Of a stretch of DNA of 64,000 bases, positions 27,323 through 34,607 are shown piece by piece. The DNA lies in the NCBI RefSeq assembly GCF_014206815.1, contig NZ_JACHNP010000003.1:1-64000 (forward strand), written 5' to 3'. Both the position numbers and the translations under genes were made by a program. Positions within the stretch are counted from its first letter, which is position 1; every line of letters starts with the position of its first letter. The DNA comes from Xanthomonas sp. F10 (GTDB lineage: Bacteria; Pseudomonadota; Gammaproteobacteria; Xanthomonadales; Xanthomonadaceae). Under the pieces are notes generated by a model. It made no database searches and had not been told where the DNA came from. It saw nothing but the letters and a program-made list of their open reading frames with translations.

Positions 27323-28285
27323 TCAAGCGCTTAGACTCTTTATAGCCAGGTTCTGCTCAAGCAGATCCGCATAGGAGTTAATACGCGCACCAAATTCAAA
27401 TAGATCTGTCTCCAAGATCAGAATCGGCTGCCCTTCTTTGGTGGTGCCATTGCGATGAACGATGTCATGTCTGATCTTGAGATCATTCTTAAAACCACTG
27501 AACTCCGGCACTGTTACGTCCAGTCCTATTTGCAGCAATGGCCTTACATCTGACCAGCGGTGCCATGGCAGCCGCTGCATGTAACCCTTGATATTTTCCT
27601 TTGCATTCTCGACAAACGCACGAGCATCTTTTCCCTTCAATTCCTTATTCGCGAATTCTGGCAGCCTATCCAATATTCGAGAGGCGGCCTGATCGTCCTC
27701 TTCAAGCCAGTACACCATCGTCTCCCATAGATACGTCTCAAAGGCAGAGAAGAGAAAAGCAAATGCAAGACGGTTCAGGAGTGCCTTGGTTGGCTCGTCA
27801 CCTGTTAAGGTTTGAAGCTTCTGTCCCTGTAGAAGCGCACTAGTGAGCCGACCTCGGGGTCCCTTGTTTGTCGAGGAAACCACGACATCATAGTATTCAT
27901 CGTATTCGTAGGGGTTGCTCCAGCGCCTCGGCGCCCAAGCGTCGCCAACTTCATCGTGAAGTCGAGATATGACTCGCTCTAAAATGTCATCGCGAGCGAC
28001 GTCCCCGAACTGACTCCAAAGAATATCCTCTGGATCGTACGGTCCGCCATGAATGTATAGATACCCGCCCTCTCGCCCCACATATGGCGTGCCCTCTGCC
28101 GGATCGCAGTAGCGGCTGTACCACCACACGCTAAGCGCAGTCTCCTGATCGACCGCATCAGCGCGCTTAAGCCAGCTTTCGCTTGGTTCAAATGGCTCGC
28201 CTTCTAACTCAGCGTGGGCTTCTTCAGGCAGATTTGCCTCTTCAGCCCAGGGAGTGTCGAACAGCTGTTCTTTTGCCCGTCCCAT
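27323..28285 (-). CDS. HEPN-domain protein, possible RNase toxin
   Basis: 320-residue protein in the AT-richer island. The C-terminal part shows the HEPN signature R-x4-H as RHDIVHRNG (Arg272 to His277) after a helical region ('FAFLFSAFETYLWETMVYWL'). HEPN proteins with this motif are typically metal-independent RNases in toxin-antitoxin and abortive-infection systems, but some are not nucleases. The N-terminal 120 residues, with an acidic start and 'WWYSRYCDPAEGTPYVG', are unrecognised. No antitoxin is adjacent. Codon use differs from the flanking core genes. Confidence 0.7.
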   Translation of the reverse strand: MGRAKEQLFDTPWAEEANLPEEAHAELEGEPFEPSESWLKRADAVDQETALSVWWYSRYCDPAEGTPYVGREGGYLYIHGGPYDPEDILWSQFGDVARDDILERVISRLHDEVGDAWAPRRWSNPYEYDEYYDVVVSSTNKGPRGRLTSALLQGQKLQTLTGDEPTKALLNRLAFAFLFSAFETYLWETMVYWLEEDDQAASRILDRLPEFANKELKGKDARAFVENAKENIKGYMQRLPWHRWSDVRPLLQIGLDVTVPEFSGFKNDLKIRHDIVHRNGTTKEGQPILILETDLFEFGARINSYADLLEQNLAIKSLSA

Positions 28286-28367
28286 CAGCCCACCTCCGAT
28301 TGGTCGCTTTCAGCAAGCTATTAGCGCCGCGGGCACAGATGGACCGGGCAGCGCTCTGTAGCAGCCA

Positions 28368-28454
28368 GTCGCCGCGCTGCGCGTATCGCCGCTCAAACTC
28401 TACCGGGGACAAGTGGCGAACGGAACCACGCCAGCGGATGAGGTCGTAAAACAT
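28368..28454 (-). pseudogene. Probable IS3-family transposase remnant (3' end)
   Basis: A short frame reads 'FYDLIRWRGSVRHLSPVEFE' followed by RRYAQ, which resembles the C-terminus of IS3-type OrfB transposases, where LSPVEFE near the end is common. The DDE catalytic domain is missing. It lies between the HEPN and HTH genes and suggests past IS activity. The rest of 28286-28632 has no gene. Confidence 0.4.
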
Positions 28455-28632
28455 GTGAAAGTAATCCGGGCAGGTCCGATGCCGCCGTAGCGCGTGACGG
28501 TTGCATCTGCCCCGTCTTCAAAACGCTGAGGAGGCTCTCGCCATCGCGTTCGCGGAGTTCCCGCACTGCCTACGATGACGGCGCCTTGCTAGATCCCGAA
28601 CCATGACCCTAAGGCAAGACCTTTGAACGGCC

Positions 28633-29007
28633 TTATCCCGGCCGCGGCCCGGCCAGGCGGCCACCGGGCGCCTGGTTAAGCATCGCGTCGAGCATCACGT
28701 TCAGCGCGGTGGCCACCTCGGGCCGGCTACTGACCAGCTCCAGCATCTTCCTGCCGAGTGCTTCCACCTGTGCATTTCCCTCACTGCCATGCTGCAACAG
28801 TAAATTTTGTGCAAATTTGCACACTCTTAGCGCGTGCCCCTCCAGCTTTTTGAAGTGCCCCGCTGCAATTCGAGACACCTGGGACGGGTGCACGCCAACG
28901 GCGACAGCAATAGCTGTTCGCGACGCCAGACGGGTAGTCAGTACGGTGTTTAGCGCAGCAAGGCCGGAAGCACGATCCATGTAGACATTGTGCAAATTTG
29001 CATGCAA
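28633..29007 (-). CDS. HTH DNA-binding regulator of the island
   Basis: 124 residues from a TTG start. A helix-turn-helix is visible in 'TAIAVAVGVHPSQVSRIAAG' (about 31-50), similar to phage-repressor or controller-protein HTHs; the C-terminal half is helical, probably for dimerisation. Start choice: AGGAG lies nine bases before the TTG at 29007; the first in-frame ATG (28980) has no ribosome site, but starting there would leave the palindrome 28990-29003 just outside the gene. It is divergent from the methyltransferase gene, the layout of an autoregulating repressor. Confidence 0.7.
   Translation of the reverse strand: MHANLHNVYMDRASGLAALNTVLTTRLASRTAIAVAVGVHPSQVSRIAAGHFKKLEGHALRVCKFAQNLLLQHGSEGNAQVEALGRKMLELVSSRPEVATALNVMLDAMLNQAPGGRLAGPRPG
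28809..28822. promoter_or_regulatory. Palindrome GTGCAAATTTGCAC inside the HTH gene
   Basis: Perfect 14-bp palindrome, nearly identical to the one in the divergent promoter at 28990-29003. Its location inside the regulator's coding region suggests a secondary operator for autorepression or looping. Confidence 0.5.
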
Positions 29008-29008
29008 T
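28990..29008. promoter_or_regulatory. Candidate operator in the HTH/methyltransferase divergent promoter
   Basis: GTGCAAATTTGCAT (28990-29003) shares 13 of 14 bases with the palindrome at 28809-28822 and overlaps a second palindrome TTGCATGCAA (28998-29007). It sits between the start regions of the two divergent genes, where a dimeric HTH regulator could control both. Confidence 0.55.
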
Positions 29009-29038
29009 ATGCAAGACTCCTACAAAGGAGCCGCCTAG

Positions 29039-30247
29039 ATGGCCGACCTTCGCTACCGCAAGGCCCGAAATCTCGCCGACTCGTACGGCCAGGTATTCAC
29101 GCCGCGGGCCATAGCCGACCTGCTGGTGCAGTCACTCCCTGTGCCGGCAGGTGGCGTGTGCTCGCTTCTGGACTTGGGCGCCGGACAAGGCGCACTCAGC
29201 GATGCGGCGCATCGCATGCATCCTGGGGCGCGAGCCACACTGCTGGAAGTGGATCCCACCCTCGTACGCGGCTTAACCCAGAGTCGCAAGCGTAACCGGC
29301 GCGTAGTTCAGGCCGATGTGCTCGATGGCCAATGGCAGCCCTCCGCAGCGCCCAGCTGGATCCTGTCCAATCCACCGTTCGGCCACATGGCGATGACCGA
29401 AGAGCTGGCAAGCCAGGTCACTCAGTCCGACCTGGGCTTCCAGCCCGAAGGGACATGGTTGCGCGGGGACGTGGCTTTCTTGGTCAAAGCCTGGAACATG
29501 GCCGTCCGCGGCACCAGCCTAGGTTTCATCGTGGCCTCGCCGATCCTCTGCGCTCCGATCTACGCGGGCATTCGGACCACACTTGCTCGGGAAATGGGCG
29601 AGCTCATCGTTACTCAACTGCCAGAGAAGGTCTTCGATCGCGCGCAGGTGTACGCCCACATGATTTCCGGGCGTAAGGCCGCTGTTCGCAAAAGGCGCAT
29701 CGTCTTGCGCAAGGCGAACGTGGAGGGCCGGATCGTCGACGAGCTGTCTATCGACCAAGCTGCGGCGCACGCCAGCCTGGACATCGACTACCACCGTGCC
29801 ATCGAGCGTCTAGGCGTAGACCTGTCGCGCATGCGGGAAACGCTGTCCTCGGCCGGCGCGCTCATCACCCGTGGCAGCCGCTCAAACGCCGACTACAAGC
29901 GCCTGGGGCTGGAAGCTTTCCATACGACTGACCTAGACGTGTGCGGAGGTGATGTTCACCTGACTGGGGGTGAACTTACCGGCCACCAAATCGCTCGTGC
30001 CGGCGACATGCTGATCGCACGGGTGGGAAGCCGCTGCATCGCTCGGCAAGCACGCGTCCATGGCGGGTCAGGTCCTTACACCGAATCGGTCTATCGAGTT
30101 ACGGTGCCGCAGCAGTACCGCCAGCGGGTGTGGCAAACCCTATCCAGCTCTTTCGGCACTGAGTGGCGCCTGGCACACGCGGCCGGCAGCTGCGCCAAGC
30201 ACCTGACCGTGCAGACCTTGGCCTCGATGCCACTCCTACCTGCCTAA
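29039..30247 (+). CDS. N6-adenine DNA methyltransferase with fused specificity-like domain
   Basis: 402 residues. Residues 17-22 GQVFTP and motif I 'LLDLGAGQGALS' (43-54) bind AdoMet; the catalytic motif IV is NPPF (111-114), so the product should be N6-methyladenine. The C-terminal third contains 'AGDMLIARVGSRCIARQARV' (321-340), which resembles the target-recognition domains of HsdS and type IIG enzymes, so recognition and methylation seem to be in one chain. No nuclease domain is present in the protein and no restriction gene is adjacent. AAAGGAG is eight bases before the ATG. Its stop overlaps that of the converging gene at 30244. Confidence 0.85.
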   Translation: MADLRYRKARNLADSYGQVFTPRAIADLLVQSLPVPAGGVCSLLDLGAGQGALSDAAHRMHPGARATLLEVDPTLVRGLTQSRKRNRRVVQADVLDGQWQPSAAPSWILSNPPFGHMAMTEELASQVTQSDLGFQPEGTWLRGDVAFLVKAWNMAVRGTSLGFIVASPILCAPIYAGIRTTLAREMGELIVTQLPEKVFDRAQVYAHMISGRKAAVRKRRIVLRKANVEGRIVDELSIDQAAAHASLDIDYHRAIERLGVDLSRMRETLSSAGALITRGSRSNADYKRLGLEAFHTTDLDVCGGDVHLTGGELTGHQIARAGDMLIARVGSRCIARQARVHGGSGPYTESVYRVTVPQQYRQRVWQTLSSSFGTEWRLAHAAGSCAKHLTVQTLASMPLLPA

Positions 30248-31182
30248 GTCAGTTGTACCTTTACCAAGTGCCATTGCCCGACCTCCTTGGAACGTCGCTT
30301 TACGCGTTCGGGGTGGTCGTAGTACAGCGATGTGCAGGCCTCAGCGCCCTTGGTTTCTACCAGAAATAGTGCCGCCGCCACGCTATGTGGTTTCGTGCCC
30401 AAAGGTGAAACGTAGAAGCACCCGTTCTCATCGCCCAATTCCCGGTACAGCGACCACAGCGTCATGTAGCCCTCGCGAACAGAATTGGCCTGACAGTAGT
30501 AAATCTGGTTCTCGTCAATGGAAATGTCTGCCAAGGCATCCAAATGCGGACGGATGCTGAAGGCTTCCCACCCAGCCTGGAACGCCGGAACGCCAACGAC
30601 GGCGAAAAGCCGCTTTGTATCGTCGGTGAACTGACGCTGCTCGATGGCACTGAGCAAGCGCGAAGGCTCAAAGCCGAGCATGAAGATGTGCGAGCATAAA
30701 CGGCTGCTCGAATACTCCTGCGCAAAGCCCTGCACGGTTGAGAAGCTACAGTTTGTGGTCAGCTGGTGGTCAATCGCCTGAGCATGACCTTGAAGCGGGA
30801 CGCTTGCGGAGTAGGACTTTGGCTCGGCGTAAAGGAAGCGGAGCTCATGACAGCCGTTAGCTCGGGCAAAGCGCACCGCCTGCAAGATTTCGCCAAATCC
30901 CATCGTGGTCCCATCGATAAGAATTACGGCGCGCGGTGCCAGCTTGGCTTGGAAGTCCGCAAATCGAGTCGCCACGCCATTTACATAGAAGGATTGACTG
31001 TCAACGTCAAAGCGCAGTTTGAGCACCTGGCTAGCACCGCCACTAATGGCTGCAATGCTCGCCTCGCCCCGGTCGTCGACCGCCTCACCCACCAAAGCGA
31101 TATCACACGATAACCACGACGAATCGAGTGCGAACGAGGCGCTTGAGAAGAACTTGAAAGCCCCGTTAGTGAAGACGCCCAT
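30244..31182 (-). CDS. Unrecognised protein, third gene of the PRTase-ATPase operon
   Basis: 312 residues; function unknown. It begins one base after the ATPase stop, so it is translationally coupled. Motif-like segments: VILIDGTTMGFGEIL (86-100), LYAEP (117-121), LGFEPSR (169-175), GVPAFQAGWE (197-206), YYCQAN (228-233), LGTKPHS (261-267) and YYDHPERVKRRS (287-298). The pattern of strand-turn-polar residues suggests a Rossmann-like nucleotide or phosphate binding fold rather than a membrane or DNA-binding protein; there are no membrane helices. Likely the effector or partner of the ATPase. Confidence 0.75.
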   Translation of the reverse strand: MGVFTNGAFKFFSSASFALDSSWLSCDIALVGEAVDDRGEASIAAISGGASQVLKLRFDVDSQSFYVNGVATRFADFQAKLAPRAVILIDGTTMGFGEILQAVRFARANGCHELRFLYAEPKSYSASVPLQGHAQAIDHQLTTNCSFSTVQGFAQEYSSSRLCSHIFMLGFEPSRLLSAIEQRQFTDDTKRLFAVVGVPAFQAGWEAFSIRPHLDALADISIDENQIYYCQANSVREGYMTLWSLYRELGDENGCFYVSPLGTKPHSVAAALFLVETKGAEACTSLYYDHPERVKRRSKEVGQWHLVKVQLT

Positions 31183-31183
31183 G

Positions 31184-33151
31184 TCAGTTTGTACCCGCAA
31201 ACAGGTCCATGACATCGTCTTCGCGCCTGCCTAGTTCGCGGACAAGCTGATTGCGCTGTCCCTGGTCGCCTTCCAGCATGACGCGAAGTTGCTCGGCATC
31301 GAGCTTCATGCTGCGCTTCTTGCGAAATGAGATCTGGAAGAACGGGGCATAGACGGGATTGAGGATGTAATCGTATGTGATCATCGCCGCCGCCTTCATT
31401 TTGGTCTCCCGCGCGATGGAGAGGACTGACCACTTCTCTGCTTCGTCCAAGTACGTCTGCAGTTGTTCGGTTAGCTCGCCCGTGCCCAACACGAAGTGAT
31501 TGATCTCCGGCTCGGACTGGCGGGTGGCGCGATGGCGCTCGCGAAAGATCGATCCCAAGCATTGCACCATGGCATGGAGCTGAGGCCCATACTTTCCGTG
31601 TCCTTTGACCTTGGCCAAGATGGCATCGCTGGCTTCGCGAATGGCTTCCATCTGGATGCGAGCCTCTACTTCGGGCAGATCCCTACTGATCTTCCCGCTT
31701 TTCTCGTACGCCAGAAAGATACGGTGGACCAAGTCGATGAAGTGACGCACATTGCCACGCGTCATGAGCGTCAGCGCACCAAAACCGCTGAAGAGCACGG
31801 ATGTCCGCTGAGCATCCATGTACAGCGCGTTGATACAACCCCACAAGTTGGTCATGATCAGGTCCTGACCATACCCAAAGCGCGTCTCACTTCCGCCTTC
31901 CTGCTTGCGCAGCTCCGCGAGTAGATCAGTGGGTGATTCACGTTGACGGGAAAGCAAAGCAGGCATGATGACTGAAGCCCAAGGCACCGCCTCGCTAATA
32001 AATGCTTCGGGTGTGAGCTTGGCCGCCCTGGCCTCCAAGGCTGAGGAAATGTTCTTAACCAAGCGCGCACGTAGACGGGGATCGTTGAGGATGAGCTCGG
32101 CGGCCTCTCGCTCGCCAATGCGTGGCAGCATATGTTCAGCGGCGCTCACAACCTTGCGCCTATAGTTATCGTCGCCGAATCGCTCATAGACACGATCCAC
32201 GGAGGTTAGCTGGTCGGTATCGACCACCAGTGAGCTGGCCAGATCCGGGCGCAACTCGGCCAGTCGAAAGAACATCAGCTCTGCTGCGAACAGCTCGAAG
32301 TCCTCCATCAGTTCGGTCTCGATGTCGACCTGACTGTAGTCGGATATGGCTTCGATAGACTCCGGCCCCAAGGTTTGCTTGACCTGGAAGCCATTACGCT
32401 TCATGGCGATGTTGAACAGCAACGGCGGAACACCGTGCTTGAGCAGCCCATTGATGAACTTCTGCTGCTCCACCCGCATGTTCTCGTACTCGTCGATGAA
32501 AACGACGAACGTCGATTTAGCTAGATACCCCAGTTGTTCGCGAATCACCCCAACGAAAGCGCTGAGGAAGGCGGTCAAGGGGATGAATCGTGGCACCGAC
32601 TCCTGTTCCATGTTATTGAGCCAAATCGCAAGCTCGCTGCTTTTGCGGGCGAGCACTCGGTCGGCGCTTTCCAAGGAGTTGCCGAATCCGGCGTCAAACA
32701 CATCCAATGGAGACAGATCCAGCTTCTCAAGGCCGCCATAGGAGGAGCGGCGGGTCTCGTTGCAATTGATCGACCTAAGGGCGCCGACCAGCTCCCGACC
32801 CAGTTCGCAGGCGAGTACGTGTTCAAAGGCCGCACGCCATCGCGACTCGGACTGCTCACTGCCTACGAAAGAATTCAGGAAGTTGGTGTCGGCACGCCAG
32901 TACAAGCCGATGTGGCTGAAAGCGTCGGCGGGCAAATCGCTGCGCCGCGGGGAAAACTGAGTCGGATGACAAAAATAGCGGAGCAGAGTGGTCTTGCCAC
33001 ACCCGCGTCCACCCACAATAACGAAGGCCTTTGTCTGTGCCTTGATGCCCAAGGTATGGATGAAGGGAGGCACGATAAAGTCGCCCCACTTGTCGATGTT
33101 TCCCTCCTCGCTGCGGACAGTCAGAAATGCATCGGGGAACCGCGTGGTCAT
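31184..33151 (-). CDS. ORC/CDC6-like AAA ATPase of a putative conflict system
   Basis: 655-residue P-loop ATPase. Walker A GGRGCGKTT (47-55) follows 'HTLGIKAQTKAFVIV'; Walker B FVVFIDEYEN (215-224) is followed by a region with 'GVPPLLFNIAMKRNG', as in ORC/CDC6 and STAND-like ATPases. The C-terminal 350 residues are helical and may sense a ligand or bind DNA. It starts four bases after the PRTase stop. Related ATPases occur in bacterial immune operons as regulators of a co-encoded effector; the function here is inferred from architecture and operon. Confidence 0.8.
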   Translation of the reverse strand: MTTRFPDAFLTVRSEEGNIDKWGDFIVPPFIHTLGIKAQTKAFVIVGGRGCGKTTLLRYFCHPTQFSPRRSDLPADAFSHIGLYWRADTNFLNSFVGSEQSESRWRAAFEHVLACELGRELVGALRSINCNETRRSSYGGLEKLDLSPLDVFDAGFGNSLESADRVLARKSSELAIWLNNMEQESVPRFIPLTAFLSAFVGVIREQLGYLAKSTFVVFIDEYENMRVEQQKFINGLLKHGVPPLLFNIAMKRNGFQVKQTLGPESIEAISDYSQVDIETELMEDFELFAAELMFFRLAELRPDLASSLVVDTDQLTSVDRVYERFGDDNYRRKVVSAAEHMLPRIGEREAAELILNDPRLRARLVKNISSALEARAAKLTPEAFISEAVPWASVIMPALLSRQRESPTDLLAELRKQEGGSETRFGYGQDLIMTNLWGCINALYMDAQRTSVLFSGFGALTLMTRGNVRHFIDLVHRIFLAYEKSGKISRDLPEVEARIQMEAIREASDAILAKVKGHGKYGPQLHAMVQCLGSIFRERHRATRQSEPEINHFVLGTGELTEQLQTYLDEAEKWSVLSIARETKMKAAAMITYDYILNPVYAPFFQISFRKKRSMKLDAEQLRVMLEGDQGQRNQLVRELGRREDDVMDLFAGTN

Positions 33152-33155
33152 GCGC

Positions 33156-34055
33156 CTATCGCTCCAGCAGAGGCTGCCAGCTTTGGGACTTATACCAGAG
33201 CGTAGGCAGGGAATTGTTGGGTGTGGAGTGCTCGAAACCGTAGGTTAGGGCCAGCGAGCCCATCCCCAGGTGGCCGGTGCTGCGGGGTACGATTCCGCGT
33301 TCGTTGGCAAATCCCTCGTACCATGTGGCGGCATCTTGCGCCGAAACAGTTTCGTGCCCCACCCGCGACCAGACTTCGTCTGAGAAGAACCCATGGCTGG
33401 CACCCAGGTACTCGCCGCAGATGATATGTAGCTGGGGCCAGAGCCCAGCCAAGTGAGTCAGACCCTGTTGGTGTGCTGTCACCGGCGCATAGACCATCGA
33501 CGCGCTCGTGAGCTTGGTGTCGAACATCCAACGCTTGAAAAACTTCTCGAACTGGGTTCCTCCACCCAGAAAGTCATCGACGAAAACGATGGTGTCTACC
33601 TTACCCTCATCCATCAGCTCGACTGCCCGCCATGGCCATACCATGGCACTTGGACGGCAACGCAGGAGTCGTTGAAGCCGTCGCATAACTAGAGGGCCAG
33701 ACTTGGTGGGCGGATCGTCGTCACAGACAACAGGCACCAAGCGAACGCTGCCATCGCCGCGCTCCAGCAACTGGCTCAGATGAAGATCGTGCTCATTGGG
33801 GAACAATCGGCGGCTTACGCCACCTCGGAACAGAGCTATTAGCCCGGCCTCGAACTGCTTGCGTGACCGCACGTTGAGGCAGGACAGCACAGAAGCCGCA
33901 AAGAACTGCTCTTGAGGGCTGGTAAATTGTCTTGTCCAGTTCTCATAGCTCGCCGACGAAATCGGCCAGATATGTGCATCAATGAGCTTTTGGCAATCGG
34001 CGAAAACAGAAGTGGAAAACGCTGAGCTGCAGTCAGGTAGTTGCACCTCATCCAT
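33156..34055 (-). CDS. Phosphoribosyltransferase-like protein, first gene of the conflict-type operon
   Basis: 299 residues from the chosen ATG. VFVDDFLGGGTQF (157-169) matches the PRPP-binding loop of type I phosphoribosyltransferases, where the DD pair and the G-G-T turn hold the phosphates. The N-terminal 100 residues are helical and the C-terminus ends in 'TYGFEHSTPNNSLPTLWYKS'. Related stand-alone PRTase-like proteins are known from conflict operons. An ATG 13 codons upstream (34094) is possible, but the promoter-like TTGACA...TGCCAT on the minus strand (34107-34079) would place the transcript start after it. Confidence 0.78.
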   Translation of the reverse strand: MDEVQLPDCSSAFSTSVFADCQKLIDAHIWPISSASYENWTRQFTSPQEQFFAASVLSCLNVRSRKQFEAGLIALFRGGVSRRLFPNEHDLHLSQLLERGDGSVRLVPVVCDDDPPTKSGPLVMRRLQRLLRCRPSAMVWPWRAVELMDEGKVDTIVFVDDFLGGGTQFEKFFKRWMFDTKLTSASMVYAPVTAHQQGLTHLAGLWPQLHIICGEYLGASHGFFSDEVWSRVGHETVSAQDAATWYEGFANERGIVPRSTGHLGMGSLALTYGFEHSTPNNSLPTLWYKSQSWQPLLER

Positions 34056-34078
34056 CCTTGGGTTTGTCAGTGCTTCGC

Positions 34079-34107
34079 ATGGCACAGCATGCATTCACTC
34101 TTGTCAA
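34079..34107 (-). promoter_or_regulatory. Candidate promoter of the PRTase operon
   Basis: On the minus strand a consensus -35 TTGACA (34107-34102) is followed after 17 bp by TGCCAT (34084-34079). The -10 is weak. It directs transcription into the PRTase gene, back to back with the metE promoter. Confidence 0.4.
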
Positions 34108-34120
34108 TCTGAGAAGGCCC

Positions 34121-34149
34121 TTGACCGCCCGCCCCATCCGGCCTATCGT
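34121..34149 (+). promoter_or_regulatory. Candidate promoter of the metE riboswitch transcript
   Basis: TTGACC (34121-34126), 17-bp spacer, TATCGT (34144-34149). The expected start near 34156 lies about 40 bases before the cobalamin riboswitch, which fits. Confidence 0.5.
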
Positions 34150-34194
34150 GCGCTCGCCGAAGGTATTCATCGCTTCATTCGGATGAAGGGATTA

Positions 34195-34380
34195 ATTTAA
34201 ACGGGAATCCGGTGACGGCCGGCGCCGCAAGCGCCTGCCCATTCCGGAGCTGCCCCGCAGCGGTGAATGGAAACGACCTCCGTCAATGGCACTGGGCCGG
34301 CGCATGCCGGCCTGGGAAGCGACGGACAGTAGGTGCGCAGCCGGCACGGTGCGCGTGTCCATCAGCCCGAATACCGGCCC
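34195..34380 (+). promoter_or_regulatory. Cobalamin riboswitch controlling metE
   Basis: Conserved landmarks occur in order: GGGAATCCGGTGA (near 34203), GGAGCTGCCCCGCAGCGGT (34246-34264), GGCACTGG (near 34287), CTGGGAAG, and the B12-box region CAGCCCGAATACCGGCC (near 34363-34379). This is the Cobalamin (B12) riboswitch class. Bound cobalamin would switch off the B12-independent methionine synthase downstream, so the cell can use a B12-dependent enzyme instead. Confidence 0.94.
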
Positions 34381-34385
34381 CGGCC

Positions 34386-34404
34386 GGAGGACCGTGCGTC
34401 CTCC
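34386..34404 (+). promoter_or_regulatory. Hairpin in the riboswitch expression platform
   Basis: GGAGGAC/GTCCTCC with loop CGTGC immediately follows the riboswitch core. It is a candidate expression-platform element; there is no T-run, so Rho-dependent or translational control is more likely than intrinsic termination. Confidence 0.4.
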
Positions 34405-34607
34405 GATTCGACCTGGCGCTTCCGCGGGGAGGCGGCCGGACCGCGACCTGGCCTTGCGCCGCGCCGCGTCGTCCGCCTGCCCGCGCGGTACCGGTTCGCC
34501 CGCGGGGGCGAAGGTCGCTGGCGTGGCAGGCGGTCCGTGCGAACGGGACGCGCGGCGCGCGGTTCCTTCGTTCCTCAATGCCCTTGAACGCAATGAGGAA
34601 ACGCAAC

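Noticed and set aside
29039..30247. Complete restriction-modification system
   Set aside because: Only the methyltransferase with a specificity-like region is seen; none of the neighbours has a recognisable restriction nuclease motif.
26742..34120. Prophage or integrative element inserted in dusA
   Set aside because: No integrase, phage structural or conjugation gene is present and dusA looks intact, so only an accessory island can be claimed.
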